64,000 nt of DNA from NCBI RefSeq assembly GCF_000702585.1, contig NZ_JNIQ01000001.1, positions 2,847,819-2,911,818 on the forward strand, written 5' to 3'. Origin of the DNA: Exiguobacterium aurantiacum DSM 6208. GTDB taxonomy: Bacteria; Bacillota; Bacilli; Exiguobacteriales; Exiguobacteriaceae. Under the pieces are notes generated by a model. The model was given only the letters and a program-made list of their open reading frames with translations. It was not told the DNA's origin and searched no databases. This document shows, one piece after another, positions 35,956 to 43,574 of this stretch. Position 1 is the first letter of the stretch; each line of letters begins with the position of its first letter. The translations under genes and the position numbers were made by a program.

Positions 35956-37100
35956 ACGAGGTCCTCCTTCTTAAATACGACCTGCCCCCGATGGATCGTC
36001 TGCTCGACCGATAACGCCTCGTCCCACACGACGAGGTCCGCATCAAAGCCGACCGCGATTTTTCCTTTATGCATCAACCCAAACTCATGCGCTTGGTTTC
36101 CTGACGTCATCTTCACGGCCTCTTCTAACGTACATCCCGTGAAATCGAGCATGTTACGGAACGCAGCGTCCATCGTCAACACGCTGCCGGCTAGATTCCC
36201 TGCTTCAAGACGGGCTGCCCCGCCCTCGACGATGACCGGTTGACCCCCGAGCTCGTAGCGTCCGTCTGGCAATCCTTTCGCCCGCATCGCGTCGGTGATG
36301 ACGACAAGCCCGTCAGCTCCTTTCAAGCGATAAGCAAAATCGACCATCTCTCGGCGGCTATGGATCCCGTCTGGAATGATCTCGACCATGACGTCCCGCT
36401 CGAGCAAACAGTATCCGACCGTCCCCGGCTCCCGATGATGCAGACCACGCATTTGATTGTACAAGTGCGTCCCGTGTTTGACACCTGCTTGTTTGTTTTC
36501 GGTGTATGTCGCATTCGTATGCCCGGTCGACCCGATGGCCCCCGTCTCCCGCATGGCACGTTCGAGTTCCCGAGCCCCTGGCCGTTCCGGCGCATACGTG
36601 ACGAGACGAATGTGTCCCCCGGCCAGCTCTTGAAAACGCCGGAACTGGTCGGCGTCCGGGTCCGTGATATGTTCAGCCGGTTGGGCCCCAGCGTTGTCCA
36701 CGTTGACGTACGGGCCTTCTAGGTGAATACCGATGACAGACGTGTCGCCCGACTCAATGACACGACGGACCGCCTCAAGCGCCCGGGCAATCTCTGATGT
36801 CGATTGCGTGATCGTCGTCGCCAGAAATGACGTGACCCCTTCTGCGAACATTGATGTCGCGAGATGACGCAAACGCGCCTCGTCCGCATCCATCGTGTCG
36901 ACGTCGTAACCGCCGTGCACATGAATGTCAATCATGCCTGGCGTGACGAGTGCTCCCGCCACGTCGAGCACGTCCTCATCTTGCGCGACGTAATCGTCCA
37001 TTGGCCCGACCGCCTCAATCGTATGCCCGTTCCACCGAATATACCCACGTTCCCACGTCTCATCTCCCGAGACGATTCGTGCATTCATGATCACCATCAT
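35952..37100 (-). CDS. nagA: N-acetylglucosamine-6-phosphate deacetylase
   Basis: 382 residues, amidohydrolase fold. Metal and catalytic motifs: DIHVHGGYDVD, GIHLEGPYVN, GSTGHTNATY and VITDAMRAKG. It removes the acetyl group from GlcNAc-6-P and feeds NagB. The start is the first of two adjacent ATG codons after AGGTGGAG (37100 or 37097). A GntR-type operator-like sequence lies 55 bases upstream. Confidence 0.95.
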   Translation of the reverse strand: MMVIMNARIVSGDETWERGYIRWNGHTIEAVGPMDDYVAQDEDVLDVAGALVTPGMIDIHVHGGYDVDTMDADEARLRHLATSMFAEGVTSFLATTITQSTSEIARALEAVRRVIESGDTSVIGIHLEGPYVNVDNAGAQPAEHITDPDADQFRRFQELAGGHIRLVTYAPERPGARELERAMRETGAIGSTGHTNATYTENKQAGVKHGTHLYNQMRGLHHREPGTVGYCLLERDVMVEIIPDGIHSRREMVDFAYRLKGADGLVVITDAMRAKGLPDGRYELGGQPVIVEGGAARLEAGNLAGSVLTMDAAFRNMLDFTGCTLEEAVKMTSGNQAHEFGLMHKGKIAVGFDADLVVWDEALSVEQTIHRGQVVFKKEDLV

Positions 37101-37154
37101 CAGTCTCCACCTTTCTATCCCTATTCTTCCCCATTATCATAACAAATATCTAGT

Positions 37155-37172
37155 ATAGTTGTATATACCAAT
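37155..37172. promoter_or_regulatory. Candidate NagR operator upstream of nagA
   Basis: Minus strand ATTGGTATATACAACTAT resembles the NagR (dre) boxes of Bacillus, which begin ATTGGTATAGA. It lies in the nagA upstream region near -10-like TATGAT sequence. The match is by memory and partial. Confidence 0.45.
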
Positions 37173-37190
37173 TTTATTGTTGAATCATCA

Positions 37191-37237
37191 AATAAAAAAT
37201 GAGGGCAAGAAACGTTCATCACGCCTCTTGCCCTCAT
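37191..37237 (-). terminator. Terminator of the MATE transporter gene
   Basis: Minus strand ATGAGGGCAAGA pairs with TCTTGCCCTCAT (37199-37210), followed by five to six T. Confidence 0.9.
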
Positions 37238-37244
37238 TCATTGT

Positions 37245-38609
37245 TTATGGGGCCGGTTTCGGTTCCGGTTTGTATCGACGCACGATGTACACGAGTCGGA
37301 CGAACAACAGCACTGCCCCGGCAGCGAGTCCGGCGATCAGCCCGATCCAATAACCGTCCGGTCCGAAGCCGTACGGTTCGGCGAGCAAGTAGCCGAGCGG
37401 AAGCCCGATCACCCAATAGGCGATGAGCGACAGGACGAGCGTCACGTTCACGTCCTTGAAACCACGCAATATCCCTTGGATCGGTGCGGCGACCGCATCT
37501 GACAGTTGGAAGAACACCGCAAAAATCATGAAGTGAGCGGCGAGCTCGACGACAGCCGCATCGTTCGTATAGATGGCCGCGACACGCTCATTTTGCCAAA
37601 AGAGAAGGGCTCCGGAAAACATCGATACCGCCAAACAGAGGACAAGTCCGATTTTCGCGTAGCGGACCGCATCTTTTAGGCGGCGTGCCCCGAGCTCATA
37701 ACCGACGACGATCGTCAATGCGCTCGATGCCGACAGCGGGAGCATGTAAACGAACGAGGCGAAGTTGATAGCCGCCTGGTGGGCTGCGACGATATTGTCT
37801 CCGTACGAGCTAAGAAGCAGCGTCACAGCTGCGAAAATACTGACCTCGGCAAAAATGGCCAGACCGATCGGCGTCCCAAGCTTCAACAGTTCTCGCTGTC
37901 TCGGCCACAATAGGCGTTCAAACGAGCGAAGAAAACGATATTCCAAGAACGGTTTGCCGCTCCGGACGAACGCGAGCGCCATGAAAAAGAGGAGCCAGTA
38001 CGTGATCGCCGAGGCGATTCCTGCCCCGATGCCACCGTATGCCGGAACGCCAAGTTTTCCAAAGATGAAGATGTAGTTTAATCCGACGTTAATGGGTAAC
38101 CCTAATAGTATAAGGAGCATCGAGACACGGGTTTTGCCGAGCGAGTCCATGAGCGTGCGCAGCACGTTGAACAAAAACATCGGCAAGACCCCGAAACCGA
38201 GGGCGAACAAATACCCTTTGGCGATGCGTTTCCCTTCCTCGCTCAGCCCCATCCCATCGACGGCGGGCGGGACGAGGATGGCCCCAAGGATGAGGGTCGC
38301 GATGCTCAGACCGACCGCCAAGTAAATTCCTTGGAACAACGTCCGTTGAATCTGCTGGATATTTCTCGCTCCGAGCGCTTGTGCGACAATCGGCGCGACG
38401 GCGAGCAAAATCCCGCTCAGTCCCGTGTAGACCGGCATCCACAAACTCGAACCGACACCGACACCGGCCAAGTCGACCGCTCCTGCGCGGCCGGACATGA
38501 CTGTGTCAAAGAAGCTGATTAAGTAAAACGACACTTGGGTCACCAAAATCGGGAAGAAGATGGTGAAGAACAATTTGATTTTTTCTTGAAGCGTATGTGT
38601 TTGGTACAT
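37245..38609 (-). CDS. MATE family multidrug/Na+ efflux transporter
   Basis: 454 residues and twelve membrane helices in two homologous halves. Typical motifs: FPILVTQVSFYLISFFDTVMSG, a GVGSSLW loop, LGLPINVGLNYIFIFG and AAHQAAINFASFVYMLP, as in NorM/DinF relatives. The drug range cannot be read. ATG 38609 was chosen because GATGAGGG lies upstream; an in-frame TTG at 38615 is less likely. It diverges from the CHAD gene, whose start is only 38 bases away. Confidence 0.9.
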   Translation of the reverse strand: MYQTHTLQEKIKLFFTIFFPILVTQVSFYLISFFDTVMSGRAGAVDLAGVGVGSSLWMPVYTGLSGILLAVAPIVAQALGARNIQQIQRTLFQGIYLAVGLSIATLILGAILVPPAVDGMGLSEEGKRIAKGYLFALGFGVLPMFLFNVLRTLMDSLGKTRVSMLLILLGLPINVGLNYIFIFGKLGVPAYGGIGAGIASAITYWLLFFMALAFVRSGKPFLEYRFLRSFERLLWPRQRELLKLGTPIGLAIFAEVSIFAAVTLLLSSYGDNIVAAHQAAINFASFVYMLPLSASSALTIVVGYELGARRLKDAVRYAKIGLVLCLAVSMFSGALLFWQNERVAAIYTNDAAVVELAAHFMIFAVFFQLSDAVAAPIQGILRGFKDVNVTLVLSLIAYWVIGLPLGYLLAEPYGFGPDGYWIGLIAGLAAGAVLLFVRLVYIVRRYKPEPKPAP

Positions 38610-38647
38610 GGACAACCCTCATCTCATTTCAGAAAGGAAACAATCGA

Positions 38648-39421
38648 ATGAATCAACGGAATGCGGAAAAGCTAAAATATGAACTGCTCGAAACATGGAA
38701 CACGTTCAACCATTATATAACCGAAGCGCTCACGTTTCAAAATAGCGAGGACGTCCATCAGGCGCGCGTCCATTTACGGAAGCTGTTGACGTTCATGCAG
38801 CTGTACGAGACGAAACCGTCCACATATCGACAACTGAAACAGCTCATGGAAGCGCTCGGTACGGTTCGCGACGGTGATGTGCTCATCGAAGCGTTTGAGG
38901 TGGACAACGAGCTCGACGAGGCCTTTCTTGCTTACATGGAACAAAAACGCGCCGTGGCTCGAACGGTGCTCGCGACACGAGTGAGCGAAAAGATGACGCC
39001 TTCGCTCGATCAGCAAGTGCGTCGTTTTCTCGGTGGACAGCTGTTGCGCGCGTTCAATAAACGAGATGCAGCGGCTTTTATCGACAAAGCGAAATCGGAA
39101 CGGAAGCGCCGCATCGATACTCACAAAGAAGCGTCACACATGGCCGACCGGCTCGAGACGCTTCATAAAATCCGGCTCGCCGTCAAACGCGAGCGCTATT
39201 TACATGAATATTTATTGAACTACGAAGAGGCGGCCTCAAAAGATCACGTCCATAAATTGAAACGGCTGCAGACCGAGCTCGGCAACATGAACGATCATCA
39301 CCAACTTCTGCTGCGTTGGACAGATTTTTCACCGCCTGACGAGCTCAAGTCAGCTTATGCGTCGAAGCTTCGCCAGCTTGAGACCGAACTCGACGAAGCG
39401 GTCGCTGCCGTCTCACTTTAA
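38648..39421 (+). CDS. CHAD domain protein (polyphosphate-binding type)
   Basis: 257 residues made of one CHAD domain, a helical bundle with conserved His and basic residues: EDVHQARVHLRKLLTFMQ, LGTVRDGDVLIEAFE, LHKIRLAVKRERYLHEYL and LGNMNDHHQLL. CHAD proteins bind polyphosphate; a CYTH triphosphate-processing partner, often fused or adjacent, is not present here. ATG 38648 follows AGAAAGGA by about 9 bases. Its stop overlaps the stop of the convergent glutaminase gene. Confidence 0.88.
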   Translation: MNQRNAEKLKYELLETWNTFNHYITEALTFQNSEDVHQARVHLRKLLTFMQLYETKPSTYRQLKQLMEALGTVRDGDVLIEAFEVDNELDEAFLAYMEQKRAVARTVLATRVSEKMTPSLDQQVRRFLGGQLLRAFNKRDAAAFIDKAKSERKRRIDTHKEASHMADRLETLHKIRLAVKRERYLHEYLLNYEEAASKDHVHKLKRLQTELGNMNDHHQLLLRWTDFSPPDELKSAYASKLRQLETELDEAVAAVSL

Positions 39422-40359
39422 CGCGACGTGTAACGTTCGACGAGTAGCTCAAGCAGTTTCATCCCGGCAATCGAATTCCCTTTTGAATCGAGCGCGGGAC
39501 CAAAAATACCAAATCCGACATCGCTCAGTCCGAGCTCGTGCTTGCCGGTCGCAAGGATTGCTCCTGATACACCACTCTTGCCGGGCAACCCGACCCGAAC
39601 GGCAAATTCGCCGGAGGCGTCGTACATGCCGCACGTCGTCATGATCGCCTTGACGATTCGTACGACACGCCGCGGGATCAACTCGTCACCCGTCACCGGA
39701 TCTTCTCCGTTTCCTGACAGGATTCGACCGATGCGCGCCAGGTCGAAACAGTCGACCTCAATGGCGCACTGTTTCGTGTACACATCGATAATCTCATCGA
39801 CGTCTCCTTCAACAATGCCATGGTGACGCATGAAATAAAGCAAGGCCCGGTTCAAGTCGGTCGTCTCGTATTCCGAGCGGGCGACTTTTTCGTTGTAGCG
39901 TACTTCTTCGACCGGCACACCTAACAGCGTCGCCAAAAATTGACGGAACTGATAAATCTTCAGCTCGGCCGTGTCGCCCAAAATCATGCTTGTGACAGCC
40001 AACGCCCCGGCGTTGATCATCGGGTTGAGCGGTTTAGAAGGGACCGTCTCCTCGAGCTTCGCAATCGAGTTGAACGCGTCCCCCGTCGGTTCCATCCCGA
40101 CTTTTGAGAACACGTAGTCTTCCCCGAACTCCATCAAGACGTAGCAAAGCGCAAGTGCTTTGGACACGCTTTGAATCGTGAATTTATGATGGACGTCACC
40201 CGCATGGATGTAAGAACCGTCAGGCAGGCAAATCGCCACACCGAGTAAATCGTCTTTTACATGAGCGAGCTCAGGGATGTAATCGGCCACTTTCCCTTGA
40301 GCCGTATACGGACGACACTCGTCGACCAAATGCGCCAACTGCTGTTCTAATACGTTCAT
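39418..40359 (-). CDS. glsA: Glutaminase
   Basis: 313 residues, serine-dependent beta-lactamase-like glutaminase. The catalytic Ser-x-x-Lys is in IQSVSKAL; NPMINAGALAVTS, YNEKVARSE and GKSGVSGAI are diagnostic. It hydrolyses glutamine to glutamate and ammonia. GAGGTG is followed by several ATG codons; ATG 40359 has the best spacing. The gene converges on the CHAD gene with overlapping stops and no terminator between them. Confidence 0.94.
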   Translation of the reverse strand: MNVLEQQLAHLVDECRPYTAQGKVADYIPELAHVKDDLLGVAICLPDGSYIHAGDVHHKFTIQSVSKALALCYVLMEFGEDYVFSKVGMEPTGDAFNSIAKLEETVPSKPLNPMINAGALAVTSMILGDTAELKIYQFRQFLATLLGVPVEEVRYNEKVARSEYETTDLNRALLYFMRHHGIVEGDVDEIIDVYTKQCAIEVDCFDLARIGRILSGNGEDPVTGDELIPRRVVRIVKAIMTTCGMYDASGEFAVRVGLPGKSGVSGAILATGKHELGLSDVGFGIFGPALDSKGNSIAGMKLLELLVERYTSR

Positions 40360-40418
40360 CATCATCACCTCATATCCGATAGTTTACAACCGGGTCATCT
40401 TACCATATCTTCTCGCGC

Positions 40419-40583
40419 TTATCCATCCGGCGGTCCGTCATCTTTGTACCACTTGTCATCGGCCCATAAGATCGGCGGGCTTTCTTCGTCCCCTTCTAGC
40501 TTCTCGCCATGGCGATTCATGATCACCACGAACGTGACGACACTGCCGACGACGACGAACGCCATCATCCAAAACGAGAGCAT
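40419..40583 (-). CDS. Small single-span membrane protein, 54 residues
   Basis: Not in any family I recognise. One membrane helix (FWMMAFVVVGSVVTFVVI) directly after the start, then a soluble acidic tail rich in Trp, Pro and Asp ending WADDKWYKDDGPPDG. GGAGGGG lies 6 bases before ATG 40583, so translation is likely. It precedes glsA on the same strand by about 60 bases and diverges from cgoX. Confidence 0.65.
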   Translation of the reverse strand: MLSFWMMAFVVVGSVVTFVVIMNRHGEKLEGDEESPPILWADDKWYKDDGPPDG

Positions 40584-40703
40584 CGCGGCCCCTCCTTTTC
40601 AATCGTGACAATTTTGTCTAACAACGGCGTGATACTTATCCTATGTCTCGTTGCCAATTCTCGGTACCGTTAAGAGTAGACTAAACGGAAATGGGTGAAT
40701 CGA

Positions 40704-42059
40704 TTGAACAACATCGCAATTATCGGCGGCGGCATCACCGGCATGGCAGCCGCCTATTATGCCAAACAAGCCGGGGCACACGTCACACTTTATGAAGCTA
40801 GTGATCGAATCGGAGGGAAGATCAAGACGATTTATCGGGATGGGTTCGTCCTAGAGTGTGGACCGGATGGCTACATGGCGCGCAAGCCGACACTCACCGA
40901 ACTGATCACTGAACTCGGTCTTGACGAGCAGCTCGTCCGCTCGAAGACGGGCACATCATACATATACGTCCGCAACAAGTTGCGTCAAATGCCGGCCGGG
41001 TCGGTCATGGGGATCCCGACAAAGTTCTGGCCGATGGTGAAGACCGACCTGTTCACGTGGCGTGGAAAATTCCGGGCCGGGCTAGATCTCGTGCTTCCCC
41101 GCGTCTACGCGGGCGAGGATTTATCGCTCGACACGTTCTTTCGCACCCGGCTCGGCTCTGAAGTCGTCGAATCGATGATCGAACCGCTCTTATCGGGAAT
41201 TTATAACGGGACGCTCGAAGATATGAGCATCGAGTCTACTTTCCCTCAGTTTATCACGATTGAACAGAAAAGACGTAGCCTCATCCTCGGCATGAAAGCA
41301 CTCACACCGCCCGTTCAAGCCGGGGTGAAACCGCAGGAATCCGGGAAGTTCCTATCGCTTCGAAACGGACTCGGCACCTTGATCGAGGCACTCCGTCCAT
41401 CGATTGACCGGCTCCATACAGACGTCTCCGTCACCGCGGTCCGCCCTCACGAAGTCGAGCTCGCAGACGGCACGGTCGAGCGGTTTGACGGTGTCATTCT
41501 CGCCACGTCCCCGCACGCACTCGGTCCGATGCTCGGCATCGAACCGGCCCGTCAACTGTCGTCACTCAAGCGGACGTCCTCATTGACTGTACTCGCGGCT
41601 TTCAAGGATGCAGATGTCGCCGCCCTCGACGGCACCGGTTACGTCATCGCTAAATCTGAAGGCAACGCCTTGACCGCCTGTAGCTGGATGCATAAAAAGT
41701 GGCCACATATGGCACCGAAAGGGACGGCGCTTCTTCGCGTCTATATCGGTTCAGACTTCGTCCCAGACCTTCTGCTCGAGTCGGAAGATGCCATTGCCGG
41801 ATTCGCCTTGGACGAACTCCGGAAGATCCAACAAGTCGGGACGCCGCTTTTCACGAAAGTCGAGCGCCACATCGACTCGATGCCTCAGTACGAAGTCGGT
41901 CATAAACATCATGTGCAGGCGTTTGAAGACGCCGTCGCTCGACTCGAAGGGGTCGAAGCGTGTGGGGCGATTCTGCATGGGGTCGGCCTTCCGGACTGTG
42001 TCGACTCCGCGAAACGTGCCGTCGAACGGCTGATGAAGAAACAAGAGGTGCCGGTATGA
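40704..42059 (+). CDS. cgoX: Coproporphyrinogen III oxidase, HemY/CgoX type
   Basis: 451 residues, FAD-dependent. The N-terminal dinucleotide motif IAIIGGGITGMAAAYYA and the following GGKIKTIYRDGFVLECGPDG are typical, as is the C-terminal GVGLPDCVDSAK. In Gram-positive bacteria this protein oxidises coproporphyrinogen III to coproporphyrin III in heme synthesis. The other heme genes (hemE, hemH/cpfC) are not beside it. TTG 40704 is preferred with GGGTGA upstream, GTG 40695 being the alternative. Its stop overlaps the start of the radical SAM gene by four bases. Confidence 0.88.
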   Translation: MNNIAIIGGGITGMAAAYYAKQAGAHVTLYEASDRIGGKIKTIYRDGFVLECGPDGYMARKPTLTELITELGLDEQLVRSKTGTSYIYVRNKLRQMPAGSVMGIPTKFWPMVKTDLFTWRGKFRAGLDLVLPRVYAGEDLSLDTFFRTRLGSEVVESMIEPLLSGIYNGTLEDMSIESTFPQFITIEQKRRSLILGMKALTPPVQAGVKPQESGKFLSLRNGLGTLIEALRPSIDRLHTDVSVTAVRPHEVELADGTVERFDGVILATSPHALGPMLGIEPARQLSSLKRTSSLTVLAAFKDADVAALDGTGYVIAKSEGNALTACSWMHKKWPHMAPKGTALLRVYIGSDFVPDLLLESEDAIAGFALDELRKIQQVGTPLFTKVERHIDSMPQYEVGHKHHVQAFEDAVARLEGVEACGAILHGVGLPDCVDSAKRAVERLMKKQEVPV

Positions 42060-43135
42060 GACACATCGACTATAACGAAAACCCGTTCATCGTCATTTGG
42101 GAAGTGACCCGGGCCTGTGCCTTGTCATGTGTCCATTGCCGGGCGGAGGCCCAATATCATCGGTATCCGGACGAACTCGATACGTCGCAAGGAAAAGCGC
42201 TCATCCGCGAGATTCACGCGATGGATAACCCGATTCTCGTCTTCACCGGTGGAGACCCGCTTATGCGTGAGGACTTGTTCGAACTGACCCACTACGCCGC
42301 TTCCCTCGGCATGCGCGTCTCGATGACGCCTTCGGCGACGCCCCGCGTCACTCATGACGCCGTAAAACGGGCGAAAGAAGCCGGACTGACGCGTTGGGCG
42401 TTCTCACTCGATGGACCGGACGCCAAATCGCACGACTATTTCCGCGGGACGCGCGGCAGTTTTGAACGGACTATCAAGGGCATCTCCTTCTTCCGCGAAG
42501 AAGGGATGTCGTTTCAAATTAATACGACTGTCACCGAGTATAACGTCGACCGCTTGCCCGAGATCGCCAAACTCGTCGGTGAGCTCGGCGTCTCGGTGTG
42601 GACGCTGTTCTTCCTCGTCCCGACCGGTCGTGGTTCACTCCTACAACCGATTTCACCGGAACGACATGAAGACGTGCTGCGCTGGGCGTTCGCACTTCAA
42701 GAAGACGTCCCGTTCATCATCTCCACGACCGAGGCACAGTTCTACCGGCGCGTGGCGAGACAAGAAAACCAGCGACGAAAAGACGAAGGACTGCCGCCGA
42801 TCGGTCATCCGCACGACGATCTTGCGAAAGCACAGCGCGGCACAAATGACGGAAACGGTTTTGTCTTTATCTCGCATACGGGCGACGTGCAACCATCCGG
42901 CTTCCTCCCGATCAAGTGCGGCAACGTGAAACAGACCCCGCTCGCCGAGATTTATCGTCACCACCCCGTGTTCAAGTCACTTCGGGACCCGGATACGCAC
43001 GGCGGCAAGTGCGGCTACTGCGAATATCGATACGTATGCGGTGGCTCCCGTGCCCGTGCTCACGCCGTCACCGGCGACTACAAGGCGGAAGAACCGTATT
43101 GTGTGTACCAACCGGCACGGACCCCATCTTCTTAA
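42056..43135 (+). CDS. Radical SAM/SPASM protein (TIGR04053-like), coupled to cgoX
   Basis: 359 residues. The radical SAM iron-sulfur motif is CALSCVHC (residues ~22-29), followed by VFTGGDPLMRED, with a C-terminal SPASM region CGYCEYRYVCGG plus a nearby Cys pair. The arrangement matches TIGR04053 proteins and, more distantly, the heme-modifying AhbC/AhbD/NirJ group. The reaction is not known. ATGA overlaps the cgoX stop, AGAGGTG precedes the ATG, and the pair forms an operon, which hints at a role in tetrapyrrole metabolism. Confidence 0.85.
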   Translation: MRHIDYNENPFIVIWEVTRACALSCVHCRAEAQYHRYPDELDTSQGKALIREIHAMDNPILVFTGGDPLMREDLFELTHYAASLGMRVSMTPSATPRVTHDAVKRAKEAGLTRWAFSLDGPDAKSHDYFRGTRGSFERTIKGISFFREEGMSFQINTTVTEYNVDRLPEIAKLVGELGVSVWTLFFLVPTGRGSLLQPISPERHEDVLRWAFALQEDVPFIISTTEAQFYRRVARQENQRRKDEGLPPIGHPHDDLAKAQRGTNDGNGFVFISHTGDVQPSGFLPIKCGNVKQTPLAEIYRHHPVFKSLRDPDTHGGKCGYCEYRYVCGGSRARAHAVTGDYKAEEPYCVYQPARTPSS

Positions 43136-43221
43136 ATAGACATGTTTCATTTTTTTGTTTTGTCGTATGATGAATGTAAATATATTGAATTTTTATTTCG
43201 TACGACAAAGGTGGAGATGAC

Positions 43222-43539
43222 ATGTTCGTGTATATCCCGATTGACGGTTTGTTCTATATCGGTCTCGCACTGATCGCCTTGATCAGCTATCCAATCGCCC
43301 ATCTCGTCATGCGCATAGGAAAGACGGTCAACGGCGCATTTTACGCGCTCGTCGCCGTCAGTCTCGGTCTATTCTTTTGGCTTGTGATTTGGTTTGACGA
43401 AGCAGCGCGGCAACGTGATATGGGGACCATCCCGGTCGTTTTCAATTTTGCGTTCGCCGTCCTGTTATATGCTACGTTTGTCGCACTAAGTTATTTCGTC
43501 CTACGTGCCGTCTATCGACGCACACAAGTGAATCGCTAA
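43222..43539 (+). CDS. Small membrane protein with three predicted helices
   Basis: 105 residues and not recognised. Hydrophobic stretches at ~8-30 (GLFYIGLALIALISYPIAHL), ~38-58 (AFYALVAVSLGLFFWLVIWF) and ~72-95, with a basic C-terminus. AAGGTGGAGATG precedes the ATG. It lies about 85 bases after the radical SAM gene and before a terminator, and could be the end of that transcript or a unit of its own. Confidence 0.72.
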   Translation: MFVYIPIDGLFYIGLALIALISYPIAHLVMRIGKTVNGAFYALVAVSLGLFFWLVIWFDEAARQRDMGTIPVVFNFAFAVLLYATFVALSYFVLRAVYRRTQVNR

Positions 43540-43540
43540 A

Positions 43541-43574
43541 AAAGGAGCGCCTGCATCTGCTGGCGCTCCTTTCC
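43541..43574. terminator. Bidirectional terminator before clpB
   Basis: AAAGGAGCGCC pairs with GGCGCTCCTTT over a 10-base loop; A and T runs flank it. Confidence 0.85.
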
